NCBI GenBank assembly: GCA_002900995.3
Contig: CM035309.1
Coordinates: 1,618,389 to 1,682,388 of the forward strand
Direction: 5' to 3'
Source of the DNA: Ganoderma boninense
Taxonomy: Eukaryota; Basidiomycota; Agaricomycetes; Polyporales; Polyporaceae
Length of the DNA: 64,000 bases
Of this stretch, positions 48,861 to 60,841 are shown in pieces. Every line of letters begins with the position of its first letter. Within the stretch, counting starts at the first letter, position 1. The position numbers were made by a program, and so were the translations under genes. The notes under the pieces were generated by a model. The model made no database searches and was not told the DNA's origin. It saw only the letters and a program-made list of their open reading frames with translations.

Positions 48861-51800
48861 TTAGAATATGTTGTAGTACCGCGCAAGCGGCAGCTTGGTC
48901 GCAGGCTCGATGTCCATCAACACGCCATCGGCGCGCACTTCGTAGCTCTCGGGATCGACCGTCATCGTCGGGGTCGCGTCGTTCCACTTCATATCCTTCT
49001 TGGTCACCTTTCGGCAGCCCCTGACTGCCTCGAAGCGCTTCTTGAGGCCGTACGATGCGACGGTGCCGGACGAGATGGACACCTCCGATACGAAAGACAC
49101 GGAGTTCAGGGCCGCAGAAGCGGCGAACGTGCCCCACATCGGGCGGCCGATGAAAGGCTGTACGGTCGGGATGGACGCGTTAGCATCGCCCATCTGCACA
49201 CATTCGGCACACGTGAGAAACGTGAAGCGGGCGAGGAGAGGGGGAGTTCAGAGTCAGCAAGCGTCGGGAGGGCGGGGGTAACTCCCTCGAAAGGAAAGCT
49301 CGGACGAACCTGTGCCCATGCGATGACGCCGGACTTGAGAACCATCTCCGGCTTAGCGCCAAAGTTCTCGGGCTTCCACAGGACGAGGTCGGCGAGCGTG
49401 CCGACAGCAACCTGACCTACGAGATGGCTAATACCATGCGTAATTGCGCTGCGCGTGCACACCATGAGTCAACGTGGACCAGAAAGGAACGCGACCCCTG
49501 GCGAGGGTGTTGGCGTTGGCGTCAGGTCACTTACGGGTTGATGGTGTACTTGGAAATGTAGCGTTTGACCCTGCCGTTGTCATGCCCGTCTTGGTCTCCC
49601 AGGGTGGTGAGGGGCCCACGGAATTCGCGCATCTTGCTCGCGGTCCGCCACGTCCTGCTGATCACCTCACCAACGCGACCCATGGCTTGCGAGTCGGAGC
49701 TAATCATGGAGATGGCGCCAGTGTCATGCAGGACATCTTCCGCTGCCACGGTCTCGGCGCGGATCCTCGACTCTGCGAAGGCCAGGTCCTCAGGTATGGA
49801 CTTGTCCAAGTGGTGGCAGACCATAAGCATCTGTCAGATTGCTGATCAGCCGCGAGTGGGTATGGATAAAGACGAGAGGAACCTTACATCTAGATGCTCA
49901 TCCAACGTGTTACCGGTATACGGCCGAGTGGGGTTAGTCGAAGAGGGAAGGACGTTGTCTTGGCCACAGACAACGATGATGTCAGGAGCATGTCCTCCAC
50001 CTACGCAAGTGGTCAACCGGTCAACTCAGACTGTCTTTGCGAGTCAAGGACATACCAGCGCCTTCGCTATGGTATGTATGTATAGTACGGCCACCGAATG
50101 CAGCGATTGTACCTATGAACGCACACCTATCAGTTGCAGTGCAGGTATCCAAGGAGAAGAATGAACCTACTTTCGACGAATCCGCTCTCGTTCAAGGTGT
50201 CCGTATGAATGTTGATCTGCACGTCATACTTGTCCCCAACGTCAAGTGCGCTCACAATCGCCGACGGCGTCGTGCCCCAGTCCTCGTGTAACTTCAACCC
50301 TGCGGCGCCAGACCGGACGATATCCTCCAGCGCGTCGACGCCAGTGTCGTTGCCCTTCCCGGTGAACGCGAAGTTCATCGAAAGCCCGTCCGTCGCGGCG
50401 AGCATGTGGCGCATGTAGAATGGGCTGGGCGTGCACGTCGTGGCGTTTGTCCCGAACTGGGGCCCGTGCCGCCCCCTATCATCGTGGTGGTTCCCGATGC
50501 GAGGGCCTCCCTGACCTGCTGTGGACAGATGTAGTGGCAGTGGGCGTCGATGGCCCCAGCGGTGACGATGAGCTTCTCGCCTGCGATCGCCTCCGTAGCG
50601 GAGCCGACGACCAGATCCGGATGCACGCCGGCCATGACATCTGGGTTCCCCGCCTTCCCGATTCCCTTGATTTTGCCGTCCTTGATGCCAATGTCGGCCT
50701 GTCGAGGGGTCAGCGTGAGCTTCGAGGTGCATATAGCTGGCCTTCGTACCTTGTAGATGCCGGACCAGTCCACGATAAGTGCATTTGTGATCACCAGGTC
50801 GAGAGTATCCGTCGCGGCGCGTCCCGTAGCTTGGCCCATACCCTCGCGGATGGTTTTACCTGGAGATCTGATCAGAACTTTTGAAGGCTCAACAGACTAG
50901 GTGCTTACCTCCACCGAACTTGACTTCATCCCCGTAGACGGTCTGTTGTCAGTGACATCAGAAGGCTATACCCTGGAGGTGAGCAATTTAAGACAAACCT
51001 CATCGCGTTCGACCTCGATCCAGAGGGCCGTGTCACCGAGGCGCACCCTGTCCCCAACAGTTGGACCAAACATCGCGACATACGCATCTCGGCCAATATC
51101 CGTATCCTGAGTCACCTCCAGTGCCCCAGGCTCAACAAGGTGACCGAAGCCCCTCTGAACGAGGTTTTTCACGATCTCGTCCGTCCGCGACAAGTCCACA
51201 ACCCCTGTAGCCAGCCGATTCCCCCCAGTGATGATCTTCGCACCCGCGATCGCACATAGCGTCACTGTCTTCGTGTCTCCGGGCTCGAACCGAACCGCAG
51301 TTCCGGCAGCGATGTCGAGGCGCTTTCCATACGCCTTGGCACGGTCAAAGGATAGCGCGGAGTTGGTTTCGATGAAGTGGTAGTGGGAGCCAACTTGAAT
51401 GGGGCGGTCGCCGTTGTTCGTGACGCGGAGCTTCACGCGCTCTCGGCCGCGGTTTATGCGAATCCGGTCGGGCTTGACGACGATTGCGCCCGGGGCGTTG
51501 TTGCGTGAGTACTCGGCGGCGCTAATGACCGGGAAGATGTCGTTGGAGGGAACAGGCAGGAAGGAACCGTACAGCGCGGCGTCGAGATCGCCATCTTCGG
51601 TGCAGATGGGGTCGTGCACAGTTACGAGGAACACACTGATAGAGTATCACGTCCAAGTTTTGGAAAACGGACTACACGCTCAATGCGCATACACACTGCA
51701 TGACGCGATGGGACGTACCCGTCGACAAAGGTGCCTTCCACTTGGATCTCATGCAAGAGCGCAGGAACTCCGGGCAAGACGTGCCTGCGCCCAAGCATGG

Positions 51801-52044
51801 TCTTCCCATGCTGCATCAGCTCCGCGACAGAATGTTTGCCATCCCTGATGCGCTCCTGAAGCTGCGACGCGATGAGGGCTACAGCCTCTGTTTGATTGAG
51901 CTGGAGGCCACGGGCAAGGCGCTTTTGGGCGAGGGACCCAGCCTGACCGCATACAGTTGTCAAAGGTGGACGTGGTATACCTGAAGAATGAGAACGTACC
52001 TGGTGGATGAGTAGCTTCGCCTCCTCTCTGGGTGAGATTCGCAT
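48861..52044 (-). CDS. URE1: urease
   Basis: Nickel enzyme that splits urea to ammonia and carbamate in the cytosol. It is the single-chain fungal form with gamma, beta and alpha parts fused. Gamma part: [42 protein letters not shown]. Beta part: [31 protein letters not shown]. Alpha part: [34 protein letters not shown] with the HxH nickel ligands, [12 protein letters not shown] with the carbamylated Lys, [37 protein letters not shown] (flap His), and [10 protein letters not shown]. It ends ARYYNIF at the stop 48861. Multiple short introns are present. The frame breaks at CCC 50451-50453: one more base turns the end of GGGTGPSSG correctly into TNATTCTP. The accessory proteins (UreD/F/G types) are not in this window. 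Confidence 0.95.
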
Positions 52045-53260
52045 GGCTCCCGCGCGCGGTGGTTGTGCGGAGGCTAATGAGAATTAGGAGTACCGGGACG
52101 GACGAAGAGCCCAAGCGGGGGTGGCGTTGGATAGACTGGGGTCGTCTTCCACGACGTGGACGACGTGAAGGGTGCCCCTGAAGACATACGGATTGGGACT
52201 TAGCAGGTGTCTGCCTACCATCGAGGAGATAAGAGAGAGCAGGTGAGATAAGAGCCATGCTTGAAGCGACTGATTAGATTGAGTTCATGCCTCGAGGCGG
52301 CGCTCCCCACGACGATCCCAGGCGAAGAGCTGAGGTCGCTACTATCGTCTTCTCGTCCCATCATCGTCTTACTTGCACAATGACTCTCTCTGCTGCTGTT
52401 CTGCTGCCCTTGCTGTACCTGATTTTCTGGGACATTCGGACTTGCAGACTTGCCTGGGCCCCTCCTTCTGAATTGGCTTCACCCGACCGATCAACCGGAA
52501 GGAACTCAAAACTGTCCAGCATACAAGGCCCGAACGGACGTGGCACCTGGAACACTGGTCATAATTCCAGGCTTGGTATGAAGGGACGTCGAAGATTGTG
52601 GTTTGGGGTGGATGGCGGGAGACTCCGGCTGGGAGCTAGAACGCTTATTGTGGGCGAAACGAGGTGCAACCTTCGACTGTAAGTCACAAGTAATACCCAA
52701 CCCTATCCACTTAATTGTGCGCCGGAACCTGCATGACCCCCAAAATCGTCCACACGGGAATGCATTTTTGGGCCGCCCATGTCCGTATTTCCGTATTTCC
52801 GAGTTCGGAATCCTCACAATTTCTGCACTACGTGTCAGCAGCGGTGGCGGCGCCGTTGGATGCACATCATGATGAACAGTTGAGGATGGAAAGGGGACCT
52901 CGCCCACACGTCGGGATGCTCGGACAGCTGCCCTTGGTTGCTTGGTGCTGGCAACTGATGACGAGTCATACATCTCCGGCATTTCGTCGCGCACTGCCTG
53001 ACACGCGACTGTGTGCGAGGACGGACTCCGGGACACAGGCTTGCTGGAAGGAGGAGCATGGCGGTGGAGCAGAGTTCATTGACTCCGAGCCGAGGCTGCC
53101 GGTGTTTGCCGTGCGGTCCATTTGGGGGATGTTCCCACGCTGCGTGGCGCTGCTCGGGATATTATACCCCGCGCTTTATAGCGACGGAACGTTGCACTCT
53201 TTGTCCGTCTCCGTCTCCGCCTTCCTCTCTCCCTCCTCTCTTCTGCCCCGCATCATCTAC
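52045..53260. other. divergent intergenic, 1.2 kb
   Basis: Urease promoter (-) and promoter of the orphan gene at 53261 (+). An ORF at 52380-52682 starts with a hydrophobic segment (AAVLLPLLYLIF), but nothing else supports it. TATA-like stretches (ggatattatacc, gctttatagc) lie at about 53157-53181, some 80-100 bp before the orphan ATG. Confidence 0.4.
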
Positions 53261-53941
53261 ATGTCGTGCGCCCTCGTCCTCTCTCCGTCCACAGACTCGC
53301 TCTCCTTCATCCCTCGCAAGCGCACCATGTCCTTCTCCACCCCGACCGCCTGTAAAGCCGCCCGCACTCCTCTCCGCCGCACCGGCTCCTACCTATCCCT
53401 CGCCGACATGCAGGCCCCCGATTACGCGCCACTCTATGGGAGAGATGGACCAACCAAGGACTACACCGGTGTCGACAGTCTCGTCATCGGCCACTACGAC
53501 GCCCGCATGCGAAAACGACGGACGCCACCCTGCCGCGCGCCGGTTGTACACGCGACACCCGCATCCACCCAATCCCCCTCCTCCCCTGCACCCCATATCC
53601 GCCTATCCTCATCTCGGCACACACCCTCTCGCCCGCGCCGCTCTTCTCCCCTTGCCCCGGTCCAGCACGCCGTGCCGGAGCGGCCCTCCCTGCCTAACAC
53701 CAAGAAGCGGGAGCCGGACCTGTACCGCACTGCCATCGAGACGCGTATGCGCCTGTCACCGGTCGGCCGCAATATCCTGAACATGGGTCCTCGCATAGCG
53801 ATGTCCATCTTTACTGCCACCGAAGCCCTCGAGAGTCTCGTTGCTGCGCAGCGCGACTGGGACATGCCGGATGTGGCGGTAGAAGCCTCGTGGGTGGACG
53901 TGTGCCCCGATGACTGGGAAATGGTGGAGCGCGACTCGTGA
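53261..53941 (+). CDS. hypothetical protein, 226 residues, intronless
   Basis: Not recognised. The frame opens at ATG 53261 (MSCALVLSPSTDSLSF); a second ATG near 53327 gives MSFSTPTACKAARTPLRRTG. The first 150 residues are basic and rich in Ser, Pro and Arg. The last 75 look ordered: YRTAIETRMRLSPVGRNILN, MGPRIAMSIFTATEALESLV and a Trp/Asp-rich end (ASWVDVCPDDWEMVERDS). TATA-like sequence and a pyrimidine-rich leader lie upstream, which supports a real transcript. No signal peptide or membrane segment is seen. It may be a lineage-specific protein. Confidence 0.6.
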   Translation: MSCALVLSPSTDSLSFIPRKRTMSFSTPTACKAARTPLRRTGSYLSLADMQAPDYAPLYGRDGPTKDYTGVDSLVIGHYDARMRKRRTPPCRAPVVHATPASTQSPSSPAPHIRLSSSRHTPSRPRRSSPLAPVQHAVPERPSLPNTKKREPDLYRTAIETRMRLSPVGRNILNMGPRIAMSIFTATEALESLVAAQRDWDMPDVAVEASWVDVCPDDWEMVERDS

Positions 53942-54771
53942 GCGCCGTGCTGCGGTGGTATTCATACTCCCATTCGCATTCTCGCTGCCGGGGGAAGTTT
54001 GTCGTCATATACAGCGCGCGAGTGGCAGGCTCGCGCGTCGGCGCAACCTTTCGGTTGTTCTGGTTGACATTCGCGACCGTCGTGACATCGTTCGGTTAAT
54101 TCTCATGCGTCGACTTTCTCACCGGTCTTCTAGTTCATACGGGTAATTGGTCTGTGGAATTCCTTTGTCATCATTTCGGAAGCACTATTGGACACTGTAC
54201 TTAGCATACGGGCTGCACGCAACGGTCCCATTTGTAGTAAACTGTACTCACATATCATCCATTGTATTCAATCATACTCTGTCATCATCTATGTCTGTAT
54301 CTCAGTGAGATATATGCATTCCCGCGCGGCTTTTACGGTTACGCTTCCGGAGAACCTGGCAGGCCGTTCAGTCCAATGCCTACCGCGAACCGGACGTTAT
54401 GCGTTGGCCAATTCCAACAAGAGTTCGAAGATCGATATCGGTAGGCTCCTGTCGCATGCATCTTATACTATCTGACAGACTCACGGAGAGAACAGGCCGA
54501 CGAGCACTGCAGGTTCTCAACAGGACATTGGTCCTGCAGTATGATCCTTACAATAGTTCGGTTACTCATCCGAGCTGGACACTATGCAGTAGGCCGTCGG
54601 AGACATCCTAATATTACAAATGACTACAGTCAGACTTGGAAGATTGAACTAGATTGGAAACCCTACCGACTCCAGTGTCACAGGTACTTACAGATAGTCT
54701 AGTCGTTTGCTCGTCTGGCAGACGGCCCACGATGGGCGTCTAATCTAAGCGCTCATTCATGTGTCCTTTGT
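53942..54771. other. intergenic, 0.8 kb, A/T-richer
   Basis: 3' side of the orphan gene. The sequence turns visibly A/T-richer from about 54180 and carries no supported ORF. It leads into the decayed thaumatin-like region. Confidence 0.35.
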
Positions 54772-56080
54772 TTGAAGTTGTCAGGGTGCGTAGCGAAACC
54801 CCACACCCGTATTCGAGCTACAAAAGCGTACGGTTCGAATCCCGAGAAGCTATACCAGCAGCAACCGTCCTCTTCGTCATTCTCTTCCTCTTCATCTGAT
54901 TTTCTTTGCCGACCTTGTCCAGACGTTTGGAAGCTTACGGTCCTCACCTGGTGTTCCCATACTCTCGCCATTACGGCGACTGCTTCGGCGTATACGGTCA
55001 CGGCGTACAACCACTGACCTTCACTATTTGGTATACTCTCCCAACTCGGATATATACATGCGAATTGCTTACGCCTTGTAGGCTTCGAGCGGTTGTACGT
55101 CCACTCATCGGAAGATCCCGGACCCGTATGCGCAGTACTGAGTTTTTCCGTAGATCTTTACCCACCGTGACCATAACGTTGGCTCGGCGGTATCCACCCA
55201 CACCACCAGGTGAGCGTATTACACAGAAAGGTTACTCTTCCTACAGCTGGTCCCACGTACCCGCCAGAGGCTGGAGGGCTGGCCGTATCTGGGGTTGGTA
55301 CTCGGCCTCGGCTCACAAAAGGCCCATTAAACGTCGTGCTGCTTGCAGGCTGGCCTCGACTGTGACTTCAGGTGGACCATGGTCGTAATGTCTCCGATGG
55401 AGGTTGCATTATTTGGCGGCCTTGTCTGTGACTCCCACACCGGCACCATACACGACCTTCCTTCCCCTTTTGTGAAACTACGAACCGGATGTCCCGCCCG
55501 CGACTGTCGCTGAGTTCGCTCTTGCATTGACCGCGGTCCGGATAACTACGACGGTGCGTAGCACACTCACTGGCCTCGATTCCGTCCTTCCCGTTCTTTG
55601 ACACGAAGCATGTACAGGGGTTGCAAACTACAGACGGGGAGCGTGAGCGCGACGGGTGGTGTGGGCAAGGGGTGCTCGTGATTTTCTCTAGTTGACGACT
55701 ACAACTTGAACTGCCTGTCAGGATCAGCAACAACAAGGGCTGCCCCGTTGCCGACTGTCCGGTCGATCTTTGCCTCAACTGTAAGTTCTCTATTACATGA
55801 GTCCCGGCTCAGAAGTTCCCTCACCTCTTCCCATGCGCACAGGCCCTACCCTTCCTCAAGGCCCCTCCGCATGCGTTGCTGGCCTCGGTGCGCGGCGAGC
55901 CTCGTCTGACATGATATCTTTCTACAGCCGTCAACCAGCACAGCTGCTCGGGTTCAGACAAGACCGCCGCGACGTGCCCCCCGTCTGGCCTCGTCTGGCC
56001 TCGACTATTACACTTACTTTACGAGCAACTGCCCTCGTTCGAACGGGTCTGGCTACGACGTGTGGAGCGGCACCATTTTG
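54772..56080 (+). pseudogene. thaumatin-like protein (GH152 type), decayed
   Basis: Thaumatin-like fragments lie in the right order on one strand but in changing frames. They are a secretion-signal-like end (LAITATASAYTVTAYNH, 54950-55014), FTIWYTLP, RAGRIWGWYSAS, LDCDF, GGLVCDSHTGT, GPDNYD, LPVRISNNKGCPVADCPVDL and C (about 55715-55790), then NQHSCSGSDKTAATCPPSG and DYYTYFTSNCPRSNGSGYDVW (to about 56060). Intact relatives are secreted, disulfide-rich proteins, some acting on beta-glucans. Here a TGA (55015-55017) sits where the first conserved Cys belongs, the next base series is one short, and further frame changes and stops follow. Some gaps could be introns, but the nonsense change at the Cys and repeated shifts argue for a dead gene. 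Confidence 0.65.
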
Positions 56081-59000
56081 AGGCGTGCGTGGAGCACTAA
56101 ATCCCCGAAGTTGTAAGCCGCTTGACAGACCCATGTGGTTCACGAGTCAATTCACAAGTTAGTCTTTTCCATCATAGGGTCTCTAAGAACGTTGTAAAGT
56201 TCAAGTCGAACTTATTGCTTCATTGGCACTCAGGCGTGCCGCTTTTCCACCTGATAGCAGCGAACACTAGTACTGGGCGCATCTCTCCAGAACATCTGCC
56301 TGTATGTGATTCGGAATTTCGACCAATTGCTGACAGGGCAAGCATGTCGCAAGGTTCGATCAGGTGCGTCTGGATGGTTATTCCGAATTGATTCAGATAC
56401 GCATTCGCTGACGATAGCCAGGGTTTTGACATCTTAGGGCCTTCGCAAAGCAGTTTCCTCAGTGAATAATACAATACGTCCACGCCCACAATTTATCCTT
56501 ACTACGCAAGCTTTGCAAGCTTGACGTATATTGGTTTATCTGCCGGCAGACGCACGTGCCCCGAGGATCTTGCTCATCCTATCAAACCCTTGAATGCTGC
56601 CAAATCGTTCCCGAGACGCTAAGAACAATCTCTGGGAATATTCGGTCGTACACAGCACACGAACACGAGGTCGTGGCCGTTCCATCGCGAACGCTGTCGT
56701 TCCTAGATATCGTGATTGAGGACAAAACGTGCTACGGCGCGCGCCGTTTTCCTTTTGCTTCTCGTGTGGGCATGGATCGTCCTGATGCTCGGTCAGTCGA
56801 GCTAATGTCGCTGATAAAGTTGCTCGAAGTTTCATCTATAACATGGTCCGTCATTCATCCACGCACGGCGACCGTAAGGGACGATGGAGCATGAGACATC
56901 ACGACATGTCGGCGCCTTCGCTTGAGCACTCCAAGTCTTCGCCGTCACCCATATGCTAAACTGGGTCCGTGGTCCTATTCACCATTGGTCAAGTGTCTTT
57001 GATGTGCACCCTCGTGGAGCTGCTTCCCGGCTTGTCATGACCAACGCGCTTGCAATTTTCGAAGGTATGATTGTTCCCGCAACGTCTCGAATATAGTAGG
57101 TCGCTCACCATCCATTCTTCTTTCACTGTCATAGTCTTGGGGATATGCTGAAGGCCTGTCAGAGCCTGCTCACGACGCTGTTCTTGCTGGAGGGAACGAA
57201 TGCGGCCCCGTTTTGTGGCGTAGACTGTGGGAGATTGGGCTTCCCCGTAGGGGCGTTCAACTTTCTCGAACCCACGACTGGCGCTACCGCAAGACCAACT
57301 TGACCCGCGGCCTTTTGCGTCTCCCTACCGGCGTTGTTTTGTGGATGCCACCATAATGAGATCGACTGCTGTGAAGGAACGTTGTCCCCAGTTTTCTGTT
57401 TAAATCTCCGGTATGGCAATGTTGCGCATGGTAAGCGGGTTGCACAATGCCTTCCCCCTCGCATGCCAAGGAACCCAAAGACATATTGACACGCAGAGAT
57501 AATTTAGCAACGTCCCCTCGACGCATGGAGGTTCCTTGGGAAGGCCGGTCACTGATGTCCCACGCTCGATGGGGTTCTAGGCATCGGCGCTCGTTGAAGG
57601 GGCGTTCGCTCTTTTCCTTTCATCACGCTGGCCCCAGACACCTTTACGATCGGAATTTCTTTACGCGCAGCTGTAGGTGAGAGGTCCATAATTCATTCAG
57701 AGTCTTCTGAACTCATTGGCTGAGAAGCCTGCCCGCGGTGTTTTAAACAGCACCCGGAACGATGGATATATGCGTGCGTGAGTCATGGAACTCGTAAGTA
57801 CAAACTTTGTGAACTTCTCCCGCTTGCGGATGCGTTCAGTTGCGCGAACCTTGTGTCATGATTCTAGGCGTTTAATAGTTAGAAGAGGTTTGTCAAACCT
57901 CTCAGCGCGCTCGGATGCTAGCGGTCACTGCTGGGCAGTCCCAAGGCTGCCCGTTAGTTCGTTACTCAAGTATCACCAGTCAGCATTCGACCGAGGAAAT
58001 GAACACGAAGGCATGTAAGTCTGTCTGCAACTTTCCCTACTCGCGAGGGTTTGGCTAAGGCGCTGGTACAGCGCCATTGAAACGTCGCCTGCGTATCCAG
58101 GGTCGTCCAGTCCAGGTGACTGGGCTGTGTATAGAAGGTAATGTCCGTCACCCTATGTGCTGGTGCTTCTCGGTGGGGAATTGCTCAGCGCCGTCATGGT
58201 TCCCGTATTTCGGTCAGCACTGAGCGCGTTGACGGCTGTCCCCAGGATATTTATCACACATGTCTCGTACTGAGAGGTGAAGTTCAGGACGTGCCATCTT
58301 TGCGGTCCAGGATGGGGTATTCTGTTTGAATAACACAAATACTCTCGTCTATTACACTCCAGCAGCCCCGTGGCAAGGTTTCATCATCGTACATGAGCTC
58401 ATGGCGAGCGACACGCCCCAAGCCGGCCGGAAAACCTCTCCTTCCAGAAAGTACATGCATCCCTCAACACGGGCTATTCCCTACTCAATGCGAACGCGAT
58501 GCGTCGATTTGGCGGCCTAGAGCGAGTCTTCTGTGGCCCTGAATTACATCAAGATGAGATGCAGAGATATGTCAGTTGTGTCTGGCGTTAGAAGGCCAGA
58601 GTCGGGGTCGCGTCTTTGGGGTGCGAAGGGAGACCACCCCGGCCGCGTCAAGATATACACGTCTGACGTGCGACGGCAGCAAGAACCGCTCGTATAGACG
58701 ACTGTCTCCGCGGAGCACGTCAACTTAGAGCTTACAAGCGGCCGCGCCACTAACAAAAGCTAGGATGCCGGAGGTATATCTCTGTGGGATAGTGTTAACG
58801 ATACGCCTTGCCTGACACATGTGCTCGCAGGACGGCCAAGCGTTGCGCTCTGTCCAGGTGACGATGTGCCGTGCTATCAGCCGGAAGACAGGTCCGTCGA
58901 CGGTCGTATGATTGGATGGCCGTGCCAGGTGACCGTCAAGCGAGTTGAGAGACAGGAGCTAATGAAGAGAAGCGAAAGTCTATACAAGCTAGTACATGCA

Positions 59001-59181
59001 CGAGATAACTAAGCAAGAGGATGACAAGGACATGCCGAGTTTTGATCTCGGTTCCCTCCTGCGTGGTCGAGGACGTAGGACAGACGCGATTCGTGGCGGG
59101 GCTGTGAACGATAGTGTGGGGCGGCGGCGCCGGGGGATGTGTTGAAGACGACTGGATGCGAGAGTCCAAGTTGCAGCGTGC
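56081..59181. other. gene-poor stretch, 3.1 kb
   Basis: Continues the decayed region. ORFs of 60-112 codons occur on both strands, but none is recognisable. Several short gt...ag-bounded pieces look like eroded exons, with no protein family assigned. It may contain remnants of other dead genes. Confidence 0.35.
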
Positions 59182-60841
59182 CTACGCAGTCCTGAGTGCG
59201 CTCTCAAGGGGTGCGGCCATTTCTTCGGGGTTCCCGATCCAACGGACTATGCCGTCTTTTGGAGTGATGATAAACGCTGGAGAAGGGAAGGTGTAAGGCA
59301 AGAGGTGATATCAGTATCAGCGCAGAAAGAGCGAGAGTTTCATTAAGTCCGAGAACCGGATACGTACCTAGGGGTACGGATAGATTTTGAGCAGGCTGGA
59401 AGATCGCTGCGATGCAGGATGGAACTATTAGTCAGCCTTCTTCTGATACCCGTTCAGGACCCTTCCTTGTCTTCGCCTCCCAATTAGGGACTCAGGGAAC
59501 AAAAGAAGACGATCCACGAGACACGTCTTGTCAGGGGAACAGGAAGGGAAAAAAGAGGAAGACAGGTGGACGGGAAAAGAAACTTCGCGACGAACAACAT
59601 GACACGTACAGTTAACTGCCACCCGATGGGTATCGATGAATATCGGATAATTCATGTCGTTGCGCGAGGCGACGAAGGCCTTGACCGCGGCAGTATCCAC
59701 AGGCGCGTTTGTGAAGATGCCCTCAGAGTTGAAAGTGATGACCTTGATCTCCGGGTGCCTCTGCACAAGAGCCGACAGGTCCCGGAACACAGCAACACAT
59801 GGCTAGGGGGTGGGAAACGAACAGCGAGTCAGTCCACGGTAATTAAGCCGTGTATGTTTCCGTTCTCGCACGTACCCTACACCAGCTGCGGCGCCAGAAG
59901 GGCAGCGTGCGGGGGGAGGGATCTCGGAGTTAGTAATCGACTAATCACCCCAATACACAACGCGGAAAAGGAAAGATTCACGGCATGGCGCGGGAACCCG
60001 GGAGGAAGAACGACACCACGAGCCCGAGCTTGAGTGTAACTCTGCACGATTGGGCCACATCGTGCATGACAGATGCCTCAAAATCCGAATTCACGCGCGG
60101 ATGCGCCGTGCGTGCACTGCGTGACGCAAAGCGCTTGCCGGATGCTGGATCCGCCGTGCGGGCGGGCTCGCGGTGGCGTGGCGTGGAACTTCCGGTTCGA
60201 ACGCAGCTGCACGCGCGAAGGTGCAATTCCGCACAAACCGGGAACAAGGCGCGGGAACTCGAAGGCGAGAGGGTACGCACGATGCCCAAAACTCGATCAA
60301 CAGCAGCCTCGCGTCCCGCCAGCCGGCTAGGGAGCCCTTGACCTGCTCGAACGGGCCTGCATCAAGCCAGCGCAGGTCCACTTTCTTGCCAAGCAGCGGA
60401 CTCGTCCATCCAGAGCGCAAGAACGGAGGCGGGCCTTTCTTGAACTGCGCTTCGAGTGCCTCCCATGCGGGGAGCTTGGACCTGGTCCAGAAGCGTTGCA
60501 CGACTGCGGGGTCGTGCGCTGCTTTAAAGCGTGCTATGTGACCACCGTGTCAGCAAGTAAGCTATGTTCAGGACATATTGGGAAGCCAAGATTTCTATCC
60601 CGACCTCCCAAGCGAGCAGATCGACGATCCACTCACCGACGGCGGCGTTCCAGCGAGCTGCGCAACATATGGTGAGCTAACAGCTGGGCAGATGGAACAC
60701 GGCGTGCGGCGGTGACTCACCTGCATCCCACTTATCCTCGTACAGCTCCTGGAATACGGACCAGATGGTCGTCCGAAAGTCGGCCTTCGTTGCAGCCTCT
60801 TCCGGAGTCTCCGGGCCGAGTGCAAGAGTGGGAGAAGCCAT
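59182..60841 (-). CDS. TlpA-like thioredoxin-fold protein (redoxin)
   Basis: Thioredoxin-fold oxidoreductase resembling bacterial TlpA/ResA-type redoxins. ATG 60841 gives MASPTLALGPETPEEAATKA and a helical N-terminal part (FRTTIWSVFQELYEDKWDA, WTRSKLPAWEALEAQFKKGP). The redoxin core follows: LLIEFWASWCRPCVAVFRDL, VITFNSEGIF, NDMNYPIFIDTHRVAVN, PLAFIITPKDGIVRWIGNP and the stop 59182. The active site WCRPC is a canonical CxxC with a following cis-Pro candidate in PLAF. The first Cys comes from a 10-nt microexon (59876-59885, CTGGTGTAGG) flanked by a 395-nt and a 73-nt intron. No signal peptide or membrane anchor is visible, so the protein is probably cytosolic or organellar. The partner is unknown. 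Confidence 0.82.

Noticed and set aside
52380..52682. Short ORF with a signal-like hydrophobic start near urease
   Set aside because: After the first 20 residues the translation is featureless, and it lies in the divergent promoter spacer.
54830..54850. tRNA B-box-like ggttcgaatcc
   Set aside because: The bases on either side cannot form a T-stem (TACGG against CCCGA) and no acceptor or D arm was found.
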